Shown: one piece after another, positions 54,316-64,000 of the stretch
How the letters are laid out: the number at the start of each line of letters is the position of its first letter
How positions within the stretch are numbered: the stretch's first letter is position 1
DNA from: Carettochelys insculpta
Lineage: Eukaryota > Chordata > Testudines > Carettochelyidae
Direction of reading: 5' to 3'
Assembly: GCF_033958435.1 (NCBI RefSeq)
Contig: NC_134139.1
Location: 206,691,501-206,755,500, forward strand
Length of the DNA stretch: 64,000 nucleotides
Program-made: the position numbers and the translations under genes
The notes under the pieces: model-generated
Databases searched by the model: none
What the model saw: only the letters and a program-made list of their open reading frames with translations
Told to the model about the DNA's origin: nothing

Positions 54316-56895
54316 TTGTCTGTGTTAAATCTGCTTTAAAATTCAGGCTTATCAAATTATCTCACCCCAGGATAGAAGTGGGAGTGGAAATAGTGCAATA
54401 TCTCCCGGTTTATTCCAGTGGGATGGTCTTTCCTGTAAACCTGAGCAGAATTTTCAAGTTCACCAGGCAACCTGGTAAGTTTCACCTAAGGTTTACTTAC
54501 ACTGAGAACGTAATTATGCACCCTAAAATAAAGCCATCAATTCTCATGCTTCAGAGCATGAACTGGTCATTGTGAGGGTCAGGCAGGCACTTTGCACCTT
54601 CAGTTTCACACTGCCAGTTTCCCTGGGTTCATTCTGAAGAGCATTGAGCTCCGTAAAGATAGCGTATACATGAAATTACTTTGCAGTGCATTACAGCTAA
54701 TTGCAGAAGATGGTGCTTCTCCCCGGGAATATGGGAAGGCAGAATCTAGCCACGGGAAGGGAGAGGACTTGCCTACTCTGACAAGTAGAAACGTAACTAA
54801 CCGTAAAGGCATGAAATTTAGACTAACAGTGAAAACTTCCTGACTGGGGGATGCACAAGGCTGTGAATGTATATGATGGTGGGAACTAGCCAGGACAAAG
54901 CGCTGTAATATGTATGACAGGGAGCAGTCCTGTATTGGCAACCAGGGGTATTATGGACCAAATAATATAAAGTGGTTTCAAAGGAGAGACGTGTTTGCAC
55001 CCAGTGAGAAGGACATGGGCATAACCCAGGGACAGAGCTATAGTGATTTATACCAGATGAAGAGTCTCTTTAGAGCAGGGGTGGGCAGCCTGGGATCTTT
55101 GGGCTGCACATGGCCCCTCTGGGTTCTACGTGCGACCCACGAGATATTTTGTTTACTGTTGCCCCAGGTGGGCAGATTCTGTTGGTTTCTGTCCAGGTAG
55201 GTTTTTTCCTACTGGTACCACCATGGTAACACACACGTGAGGGGAAGCACATGCTGATTGTTCATAACATTGGCTGCCACAGCCGTGTGCTCCCTCTGCA
55301 GCCAATCAACTGCTAAGGTTCAGTCAGTACAACCCATGAATTCTGGGTACGCCAGCGCAGGGAGCAAAACTGCCCAATCCTGAGAGACCTTCTTGGCTGG
55401 GACAATCTTGTGGCCCAATGAGATGAAGAAGGGCCACTCACTAGCCCAGGCTGCTCTAAACTCTATGCTTGCAGCTTTCAAAGCTAAATAAGGGATTTCA
55501 TTTCACTGGGCGCTGTGCGGTTATCTCCCTTAATCCATTGTGTTAACTTCCATCCAGGCTTCCCCTGGCCCCAGTAGGAAAACAGTTTGAAAACTCCTTC
55601 TCACACTCACCATCCCGTCTCCTGGATGTTGCCCTTCTCTGTGAATGGGCTGGTGTGTTGCTTGAGGGGGTGCAGAGAGCCAGCCAGGGGTCGGCAGCCA
55701 CTGGGGCTCATTCAGCTCTCTGGCCCAAGCAGGCAGATAAGCTGGCCCATGATAACAGGAGCTGCCAGAAAGAGCCTCCAGTTTTCCACCTTTTTGAAGT
55801 CTGGGCGGTGACGTTTCGCAGAACTTTGTATTATGGCCAAAGAAACCAACCGCCAGCCCCACTCCGCACACAGCTCTGCATGGGGCTGATATGGGCCTTG
55901 GGTCACACGGATGATGTCATCTGTTTTTGGTGCTGCGGAGGACAAGGCCTGGGTTAGACACGTCAGTCTCTACCCAGCCCGGCGCCGGGAAAACTGGCCA
56001 GCCTTCCTCTCACAGCTCCTTCTGCCCCTTATCACGGCACAGATGACATCTTCAGGCGTGCGGCGCAACGGAGAGCAGCCAGGATGGGGCGGGAAGGCAG
56101 CCTAGGACAGGGGCTGCGGCTGGGAACTCATGAATGCGAGCCTTGTGGAAAACACACATACATTAGCTGAGGCTGCTTCCCAGTAGGCCAGGGAAAGGGG
56201 AATCACGGCCAACAGGAGAGAGCCGAGCGCCTGCCAAACCAGAGGCGACCCCACCCAGCAAAATCGAAGCACATGCAGCTGGGTTTTTGTCAAGGAGCAT
56301 TGGCCTAGTTCTGCTCCCATTGCATCAGCCCCCTGTGGCTGGAGGTCCCTAGATGGCAGCCCCTGGCTCTGTACCACTGCCGCATGCTGAGTCGCCAGCC
56401 TTGCCAAACAGACTTGGTGCCCAAGGCCTGCAGCCCAGCCACAGGCGTGCCCATGCCCCTGATTGGCCGGACAGAGCATTGTCACTGGGTCCTGGGTCAC
56501 ACAAAGACCCCAAACAGGCAGAGGAAGCTGTCTGAGCAACAGTGCATGGCCTGCTGGTTGCTGCCTCACCTCTCTACCCTACTGAGTTGGCCCCTTTGAT
56601 TGGCTCTTTCAGCCACTGATCTGGGAGAGTGCTGACCATTGGCCTATCCTGCCTCTGATCCCGACTCAGCTCATGGCTACCCCACTGCACGTTTGACCAC
56701 TGCTCTGGATTGCCTGTCGAGTGCTGCCTTCACCAGGCATTGCCCCTTGAGGTCTATGGGAATTTCATTGTTGACATCACCACGACAAGGTGAAACAACA
56801 GTCCGGCAAGGGTTTGGGATGACTGGGCAGGGAACATCAAGGGGCTTTGGAGCAGAGGGAAAGGTTGAGTCGCATCCCATTCTGTCCGTATTGTC
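54316..56895. other. Unassigned; one hAT-like end at about 55.08 kb
   Basis: CAGGGGTGGGCAGCCTGGGA at 55077 resembles a hAT 5' end. No gene is supported despite several open frames. One TGC-x6-TGCTGC at 56.70 kb lacks the other cysteines. Confidence 0.4.
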
Positions 56896-56899
56896 TCTT

Positions 56900-57240
56900 A
56901 CTGCTGGCTGATGAGGGTAAAGGAGAAGCCCTGGAGGCAGGTGAAAATGGTAGAACTCATTGCCAAGAGATGCTGTGAAAGCCAAAGATCTACCTGGGTC
57001 CAAAATACAATGAGATAAGCTCCATCAACAGCTATTAGGCAGGATGCTGAGGAATGCAGCCCCAGGCTCTGTGTGTCCCTAAGTAGCTGATAGGCAGGTC
57101 CTGGAACTGGACAACAGGGGATGGGCCACTTGATAGTTACTTTCTTCAATTAACTCTCTTTGAAGCACCTGGCATTGGCCACTGTGGACAGACAGGCAAG
57201 ATGGAATCATTGGGCTGACTCCGAATGTCTATTCTGATGT
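56900..57240 (+). mobile_element. CR1 LINE 3' fragment, old
   Basis: GAACTCATTGCCAAGAGATG, AGGCAGGATGCTGAGG, CACCTGGCATTGGCCACTG and a diverged end near TCTATTCTGATGTTCTTC. Confidence 0.75.
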
Positions 57241-58238
57241 TCTTCTCTCGGGTTGGTTGGAAATGTTCTGACGACGCTGGGTTTAAATAAAAATTGGGGT
57301 TTTGACTACAGGAAATTGTTGGCAAAAAGTGTCTGCTTTGCATGGGAAATGTAGATCTGTTCGGCTTTTTCTTTTTTTCTCAGCAAAAACCTGAACACTT
57401 GAGCCCCCAGCACCCACGCACACAGACACACACAGATTTTGAGGGCAATTTGAAATATTTTGGCCCGAAACAGAAATGAACTAAACTTCATCTCCCCCAG
57501 CATATTGTGGACATACAATGGGCTCTATGAGTTGCATCTCTTCGCTGAGAGGGGAGACCCTGGTGATCCCTGGGGGATATGTCGGACCAGGGAGCCCATC
57601 CCCTAGAGGAGTACAGAGCATAAGGCCTCAGAACCACAACGCCCATGAGGCACCCTGGAAACATTCCCAAACTGAACTGTTTCCAGTTTCAGATAAAAAA
57701 ATTTGATTTTTGAATTTTTACTGAAAACTTGAAAGAAATTCTCTGGCCCCCGTAGCCAGTGATGGTCATCTGAGCTATTTTTTATTCTGTATTATTTATA
57801 CCCTTGGTTTTCAGACAATGAACCCTGAAGCCGGGGCCTCTTAAGGTTTGGGGTTTGGTGTCTGCTTTCCTTCCCAGGGTGAATATACAGCCTACCACTT
57901 GATCCCTGCCCTGAAGCACTGGATGCAACTTTTGAACGTCCACTAAGGATTTTTGTTGGTTTGCAAGAAAAAAAGTCATATACTGCTAGGGACGGTCTTC
58001 AGAATATGGTGTCTGCTTTCTTTAAGTTTACATGATTGAAACCTGATATCACAGGGGAGACTTCAGCCCCGGTGGTGACTTCCAGTTACGCACGATTGCA
58101 CTCTAGATTTATGCTGGCATGAGGAAAAGAATTTGGCTCACTGGCTGGGATTTGCGATGAAGTCTAATGGAGTTGGGTGCCCATGTTCCCTAGCCTCTCT
58201 CCCCAAGGCTTCTGTGAAGACACACAGAGATTTACTGA
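57241..58238. other. Unassigned, no feature seen
   Basis: AT-moderate sequence without exon-like or repeat signatures that I recognise. Confidence 0.35.
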
Positions 58239-58239
58239 A

Positions 58240-58856
58240 TAGTCACAGAGAGGGAGCCGTGCTAGTCTAGAGACTAACAAAACAAAAAGCAGTCAAGTAG
58301 CACTTTAAAGACTAGCAAAATAATTTATTAGGTGAGCTCTTGTGGAACAGACCCACTTCTTCAGACTGGAGCCAGACCAGAACAGACTCAATGTTTAAGG
58401 CACAGAGAACCAAAAACAGTAATTAAGGAGGACAAATCAGAAAAAAATGATTAAGGTGAGCAAATCAGAGAGTGGAGCGGAGACGTCAAGAATTAGATTA
58501 AGCCAAGTATGCAGACGACCCCCTATAGTGACTCAGAAAATTCCCATCCCGCTTGGGATCGGATGGGGTGGGATGGGAATTTTCTGAGTCACTATAGGGG
58601 GTCGTCTGCATACTTGGCTTAATCTAATTCTTGACCTTTCCCCCCCCCACCCCTCCACTCTCTGATTTGCTCACCTTGATCATTTTCTTCTGATTTGTCC
58701 TCCTTGATTACTGTTTTTGGTTCTCTGTGCCTTAAATATTATGTTCTGGTATGGCTACGCTCTGAGGAAGTAGGTCTGTTCCACGAAAGCTCACCTAATA
58801 AATTATTTTGCTAGTCTTTACAGTGCTGCTTGACTGCTTTTTGTTTTGACAGAGAT
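58240..58856. mobile_element. Penelope-like element, near-perfect inverted pair
   Basis: Two ~300-bp copies of the element's 3' part in opposite orientation meet at about 58.56 kb. The innermost arms (58500-58550 and 58571-58621) are essentially perfect, with a short spacer containing GGATCGGATGGGG. The right copy keeps a ribozyme-like core CTGAGGA...CCACGAAA. Confidence 0.92.
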
Positions 58857-59278
58857 TTACTGATACAACAAACCAGCAGTCCTGTAGCACTTTAAAGACT
58901 AACAAAATGATTTATTAGGGGATGAACCTTTGTGGGGCAGAGCCGCTTCCTCAGATCTACAGCATTTCAGTTCAGACCCAGTTTTATAGCAGAGAGATCA
59001 AAAAAAAAAAAAAAAACCCCAAACCCTGCCAAATTAGATACATTGAACTCTCCTCCTTCAGTTCAATGTATTTGATTTGTCAGTTTTTACTGCAGTTTTT
59101 TTGGACCTCTGTGCTATATAACTGAGTCTGAACTGGAAATGTTATTGATCTGAGGAAGTGGGTCTGTCCCACGAAAGTTCAGCACCTAGTAAGTCATTCT
59201 GTTAGCCTGTAAAGTGCTACATGGCTGCTGGTTTGTTTTGTTAGAATACAGCCTAACAACGCTCTCTCTCAGTTAATA
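58857..59278. mobile_element. Penelope-like element foldback, second subfamily
   Basis: AGTCCTGTAGCACTTTAAAG on the left and GTAAAGTGCTACATGGCTGC on the right. The right copy has CTGAGGA, GTGGG/CCCAC and GAAA. The inner segment includes a poly(A) run at 59000. Confidence 0.88.
59150..59192 (+). ncRNA. Hammerhead-ribozyme-like core
   Basis: CTGAGGA, AGTGGGTCTGTCCCAC, GAAA, AGTTCAGCACCT. Core positions are intact. Confidence 0.5.
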
Positions 59279-59671
59279 TTTACTGACAGGCAAACTCAAA
59301 AGGCTGAGAGCAGAGGGGAGTTAAAGCAACCCACTTTGAATCAGGGGCTGAACGGAGATGTTGATTCACATAAATTCAGGGATTTCAGATGCAGGTTTTT
59401 TGTTGTTGTTGTTGTTTGATTGCTGCATTATAAACAGAGAGGTTAGGTCTAAACTTTGGGACTGAATCCGGGTTCAGGGTTCAAACACTGGAAAGGTTCA
59501 AGAAAGCTTAGCGGCTTGTGGAATTAGATGGTGCTTTGAGTACACTTGGCGGGGAGAGGTGATACCAATTATAATGAATGGTTGTGTTATCGCAGCATCC
59601 ACCAGCCCAAGTCACAGATAGGGAGCCAGACCCTGTGGCGTTAGCCAGTGCACACAGGAACTTACAGTCTG

Positions 59672-59995
59672 GCTGCATCCTCATTTGCATTCCTCTTTCA
59701 AAAGAAGCATGCAAATGAGGGGAATTGAAAATGCAAATGAGGTGCAGATTTACATATCTGGCACCTCATTTGGATATTCTTCTTTCGAAAGATCTTCTTT
59801 CAAGACAAGAAAAGCAGTGTAGACCCTGCTCTTTCTAAAGTAGACCACATCTTTGAAAAACCCATGAAAAAAAGCTCTTTTGAAAGAATATGCAAAAGAG
59901 GCACCAAATATGTAAATCTACACCTTATTTGCATTTTCAATGTCCCTCATTTGCATGCCTCTTTCAGAAAAGCAGTGCAAGTGTAGATGGAGCCT
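59672..59995. mobile_element. MITE with CATTTGCAT-rich arms
   Basis: GGCTGCATCCTCATTTGCAT and GTGCAAGTGTAGATGGAGCC bound alternating ATGCAAATGAGG and CCTCATTTG arms that make the element largely self-complementary. Confidence 0.75.
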
Positions 59996-60049
59996 CTAAG
60001 GATTGGACAGGAAGTAACAGACATATGCTGGCAGACAGGCAAGTGCAAG

Positions 60050-60190
60050 TATAACAGCCCACAGAGTGATTTGAACCTGGGACCTTTAGAGCTTACTGCA
60101 GGAGCCTCTACCATAGGAGCTAAAAGCCAGCTACTGAAGAGACTCAGTCTTCCTCTCTGTAAGTGGTTGATGTGTGACTACATGGGGCAG
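60050..60190 (-). mobile_element. tRNA-derived SINE, second family (old)
   Basis: GAGCTAAAAGCCAGCTACTG resembles the reverse of the copy at 14.4 kb. Confidence 0.4.
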
Positions 60191-61255
60191 TGACTTACAC
60201 CCCTAGGGGGGTGGATTACACGAGGAGACAGATGCAATACAGGCCATTCTGCTAGGCAGCAGACCCAGCTGACTGCCAGGCTGTCCATAGGCACCACAGC
60301 AAAGGGCTGTTTTGAGGAGGCATTTGAAGGTGATCGGTGGTGCTAGCTTGGGGGTGTTTTGGGAAGCTAATAAGTGGTCAGGAAAGGCTGGGCTCATGGG
60401 GAGCCTCGCTAACAAACGACATTTAGTGTCTGCATCAAGCCATGGGCACCTTGCTTGGCAAAGCACATGACCATGGAGGCAAAACCAGCCTTACCCCCAC
60501 CTGAGACCATCATTCCAGGTCAGAGGCCCCAGAGAACAAACTCCTGTGTTCATCAGTATGGAGTGGGGTGTGCGGGCGCAGGTTGGGCTGGGAAGAGATT
60601 TTGTGTCCCTCCCCAGGTTCCAGCACCACTGCTGGAGACAGAACAGACCTCCCCCTGAGATTCACAAGGCCCTTAGCACACTGGACTCCTCACCAGTTTG
60701 CTGCTTGCTTTTCCTGTTACCGACACCAGACCAGGCCATTGTGCAAGCCGTGGTCTGAGAAGGGGGGAATCCTGCCAGTAGGCTGTTTTGTAGCCCTGTC
60801 AAGTTCAACCCCAGGGTTCTCCTTAGCAGGAGCCTTCCTCAAGTACCTGCTCAGCATCCTGGGTGCTTTGATCCTGTCGGTTTGTTCATGTGTGGCCCCC
60901 AGTGCCTCGTGTGCAGGAATGACGCGAAAGCTGTCAAGAGGCATTATTGTCCAGATCTGCCTCCCCCCCGCCTTATCAGTGACTCCCACGCGCTGGAAAT
61001 GAGATAGGCATGACAGCATTTTTTCCACTGGCCAGCTTATCAAGGGAGTAGGGAGGGGCACAGCGTCGGGGTGGGAAGGAAGCAGGGGCCCAGATGCACT
61101 CTCCTCACCTCTCCGTACCTGCTCAGAGATCCCCTGCCCTGCTCAAGAAGATGTAGTGAGAAGGGATCAGCGTAATCCCATGGTTATTTACCTATAGGGT
61201 TGCAATCTGCGGGACAGTCTCACACTTTGGCCAGAAGTCCTGCCTTCTGCAGCGG
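60191..61255. other. Unassigned
   Basis: A frame at about 60820-60910 encodes a short hydrophobic stretch (GAFLKYLLSILGALILSV) but has no supported start, splice partner or homologue that I recognise. Confidence 0.35.
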
Positions 61256-61256
61256 G

Positions 61257-61446
61257 GGGGAGTATAGCTCAGTGGTCTGAGCATTGGCCTGCTAAACCCA
61301 GGTTGCAAGTGCTTTCCTTGAGTAGGTCCATTATGGATTGGGGTAAATAGCTGTCAGGGATGGTGCTTGGTCCTGGCAAGAGGGCGGGGGACTGGACTAG
61401 ATGACCTCCCAAGGTCCCTTCCAGTTCTAAGGGATGTGTATCTCTA
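61257..61446 (+). mobile_element. tRNA-derived SINE with CR1-like tail
   Basis: TATAGCTCAGTGGTCTGAGC (A box) and a B-box-like GGTTGCAAGTGC, followed by CTGGACTAGATGACCTCCC, a CR1-like tail. The only plus-strand copy in the window. Confidence 0.85.
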
Positions 61447-61959
61447 ATTAAAAATTTACCCAAAAATGTCCTGCAATGCAATGGTGGTATGTTTGGTATC
61501 TATGTGATGCAGCTGTTGGAGTATGGTGTATTTTGCAGCACCAGGTCCTCCTCCTGCAGGTCCAAAAGCCTGGCCAGGATCTAGAAGCCAAAATGGAAAT
61601 AAACCAGCCCTGCACTGCTCAGCTTTGTTATCCAGGGCTTGTCAGGCAGTGCCTGGACTGTGCAAAAGACCTTTGGTGATGATCAGGCCAGCGTTTCTGA
61701 GGGTCATACTCACCAACCACCTCCACCACCCGTCGCACTTGGCCAGCAGCTGGGGCTTCCGTGTCCAGATGATCTCTGCATCCAGTTACTGGTGCAGCAG
61801 CCACAGCAGGTGACAGGCTAGTGACTCATTGCTGTGGGTGCCGATGCGTGGGCCAGGGTGCTGTGAGGCTGCTTGGGGCCAAGGCCAGGGCCCACGAGGG
61901 GACGGGAGGGGAGCAGGGTGCTGGGGGAACCTAGAAGGGATCGCCTGAGCTAGCTGTAG

Positions 61960-62240
61960 TCCAGTTGTCAAGAGATAGCCATCGAGCAAGAAGCCAGCCA
62001 TTGAGATGGAGTCAGTTAGCAGCAGAGCTTGCAGCCATCGCGAACGGGGAGAGAAACAGATGGGTCATTGAAAACCTGGAAGCTGAACTTATGATGAAAG
62101 AAAACTTTGCTATGACTTGTAATGAATTTCAGTCATATCTGAAGTCTGAGGATGGAACGCCAATTTTGAAAGAAGTCAAAAGCTGTGAAAATATGAATAA
62201 TTTTGGTGAGTTAATTGTTTTAAAAGATTTCAATTAATTT
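61960..62240 (+). other. Exon-like or retrocopy fragment, unidentified
   Basis: An open frame reads AELAAIANGERNRWVIENLE, then KENFAMTCNEFQSYLKSEDG, and stops at 62237. Codon use and hydrophilic, helix-like composition look protein-coding, unlike the neighbouring repeats. It has no clear splice sites and I cannot name the parent gene. Confidence 0.3.
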
Positions 62241-62680
62241 TTTAAATGTCCCACATAAGCATTCTGAAAATCTGGCCAACTTATTACCTAGCTAGCTTAG
62301 ACAGCTGACCTGCTGGCTAGTGCAGACACAGAAGCCTCTGTCCTGAATGGCTAAACTTCTAAAAACCAACCAGGAGCCCACGTAAATGAGGCCAGCCTCT
62401 GACGTGACACTGGTGGGGCTACATTTATAAGGTTGGTCCACCTTCAGGCTGCAGGGCAGTAAGCTAACTCCAGCTGGGGTAAGGAAGAATGTGCTTGGCT
62501 TGGCAGTGAGAGGAAAAAGCAGCTACAGAATTATGAGGGAAAAGGAGATGCTAGCAGGGAAACACACTGAATGAAGGTCCAGACAGCAAAAGCGTGTGCA
62601 CAGACACAGTGAATGCCACTTGCTGCAGGTCTAGCAACTTATATTGTACCCCAGGTCTAGCATTGTAGGGTCTGAACCGT
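62241..62680. other. Unassigned, no feature seen
   Basis: I see no repeat, exon or RNA gene here. Confidence 0.35.
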
Positions 62681-62682
62681 GG

Positions 62683-63140
62683 GTCACCCAATGAAATTCA
62701 TAGGCAGCAGGTTTAAAGCAAACAAAAGGAGGTATTTCTTCACACCATGCATGGTCAGCCTGTGGAACCCATTACCAGGGGATGTAGCGAGGCCTCAGAC
62801 TATAACCAGGTCTACGAAAGCTCATCACCCAATACATTATTTTGTTAGTCTTTAAAGTGCTACTGGACTGCTTTTTTGGTTTTGTGTTCAAAGAAGCATT
62901 AGGTGACTTCATGAAGGATAGCTCAATCATCAGCAATTAGCCAAGATGGGCAGGGATACAACCTCATGCTCTGTGTGTTCCTCTCCTCTGACTGCCAGAA
63001 GCAGGGATTGGGAGACAGAGGAGGGATCACTCCATGGTTCCCTCTTCTGTTCATTGCCTCTGGGGCACCTGGCATTGGCCTCTGTCAGAAGACAGGACGC
63101 TGGGCTGGATGGACCTTTGGTCTGGCCATTCTCATAAGCA
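62683..63140 (+). mobile_element. CR1 LINE 3' fragment with nested PLE piece
   Basis: AATTCATAGGCAGCAGG-type start through CTGTGGAACCCATTACCAGG, interrupted at about 62810-62886 by a PLE terminus (CTACGAAAGCTCATCACCC to GTGCTACTGGACTGC), then the CR1 3' UTR ending GCTGGATGGACCTTTGGTC. Confidence 0.85.
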
Positions 63141-63149
63141 CCTTGCAAA

Positions 63150-64000
63150 CGTCCACCAGTCCATTCTTGACACTCGAGAGAGGTAGGAAAATGCTCTGAT
63201 CCCCAACAAAGATCAGACTCATGGAGGTTACTTGGGTTTGCCTGTCTTTCTCTGAACGAATCTGGCCACTTACACTAGCCAGATGTGAGGCTACCTCAAA
63301 CACCCAGTGGCACTGGAAGAGTTTTTGGAGTGGCAGGGCTGAGCTGCACCCCAATTTATTCCACCTGTGTCTCTCACCGCCCCCTAGAGTCAGGGCTGGT
63401 AGGACACCGGGCAGCAGAGGTATGGAACCAGCAGCTGGGAACCCAGGTGGCAGGAACACAGGGCCAGGACACCCCAAACCTGCTGCAGCATCCATTACCA
63501 GAGGCGACCAGTGCAGGGATTACAAGCGTGGACCGGCCACATGCCCCTGCCCTGCCCGCTCCCCGTCTGTACCCCTCTCCCTCCTGCCCCTGCTCCACCT
63601 GTACCCTGCCCCCTCCCTGCAGAAGCGTCACGTCGCTTCAGGTGAGTGTGGGGCAGCCCATCCCCCCCCGTCCTGGAGTGGCATGGACTGAGAGTAGCAT
63701 GAGCTAGAAAGCCACACGGCTGTCAGGCCGTACCACTCTGGAGGGGCAGGGGGCACTGGCAGGGCTGCCGCTGGGGTGCAAGTGTCCCTCTGTGCATCCC
63801 CATGCATTGCATAGGCCTCCCCTGCATCCCTGTTTCTCACGGCCATGAGAACACAGGGGAAGACTCCTATCAAGCTTAGCGTTGTCCTCCGTGTGTTTAG
63901 TGCCTGAGGCACAAACCTCCCGCCACCAGTAGATGTCACAAGCAGCCTCCGGCACTCAGGGATTTCAAGGCAGCTGCCTGAGGAAGGAAGTCATCCATGG
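63150..64000. other. GC-rich right edge, no gene supported
   Basis: Open frames occur on both strands but are biased in composition and lack recognisable motifs. Confidence 0.35.

Noticed and set aside
56683..56727. C-x4-C-x6-CC run
   Set aside because: The nine-residue loop and first cysteine are absent; a chance match in unique sequence.
61257..61330. tRNA gene
   Set aside because: The head continues into a CR1-like tail and recurs in five other places; a SINE.
47771..64000. A seventh defensin after the relic promoter
   Set aside because: A scan of both strands for C-x6-CC with the upstream cysteines found no qualifying exon.
1..64000. CRISPR arrays, bacterial operons or terminators
   Set aside because: Repeat types, introns and splice sites are those of a vertebrate; no spacer-repeat structure is present.

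Overview
The window is vertebrate nuclear DNA and most resembles a turtle or close archosaur relative. The evidence is the repeat content: many CR1 LINE copies with the ATTCTATG or TTCTTATG 3' tails typical of sauropsids, tRNA-headed SINEs with a CR1-like tail, Penelope-like retroelements (PLEs) and several families of short inverted-repeat DNA transposons. The genes are small, two-coding-exon, intron-rich antimicrobial peptide genes. Species assignment is inference; I could not search a database.

The window is a beta-defensin cluster. I find five intact genes and one pseudogene by pairing a 49-58 nt signal-peptide exon (ending in phase 1 before a GT donor) with a downstream phase-1 exon carrying the exact six-cysteine spacing C-x6-C-x4-C-x9-C-x6-CC. 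Three lie on the minus strand (2.3-6.5 kb, 14.2-15.6 kb pseudogene, 25.5-26.9 kb) and three on the plus strand (32.0-36.0 kb, 39.8-41.8 kb, 46.2-47.1 kb). The cluster is therefore divergent, with a gene-free centre at about 28-32 kb. The 25.5 kb and 47 kb genes are an inverted duplicate pair: their promoters, 5' untranslated exon and an upstream CCAAT/octamer-like block match in opposite orientation. A second promoter type precedes the 39.8 kb gene. A copy of it sits at 47.3-47.8 kb, split by a CR1 insertion, with no recognisable gene after it inside the window.

Layout: 1-946 is a 43-bp minisatellite; 950-1440 is GC-rich with CCAAT boxes; 2.3-6.5 kb is a defensin; 7.8-13 kb is repeats, including a PLE with a GIY-YIG endonuclease remnant; 14.2-15.6 kb is the defensin pseudogene; 16-25 kb is repeats (a degenerate array, CR1s, an LTR-like segment, a MITE); 25.5-28.1 kb is a defensin and its promoter; 28-32 kb is CR1 fragments and unassigned DNA; 32-36, 38-42 and 45-47 kb are defensins; 47.3-64 kb is a promoter relic followed by repeats with no gene I can support.

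The peptides would be secreted. Two of the five intact ones are not cationic by simple residue counting, which is unusual for the family. Repeats explain most intron length, and several are nested, giving a relative order of insertions. PLE termini in the window keep hammerhead-ribozyme-like cores.
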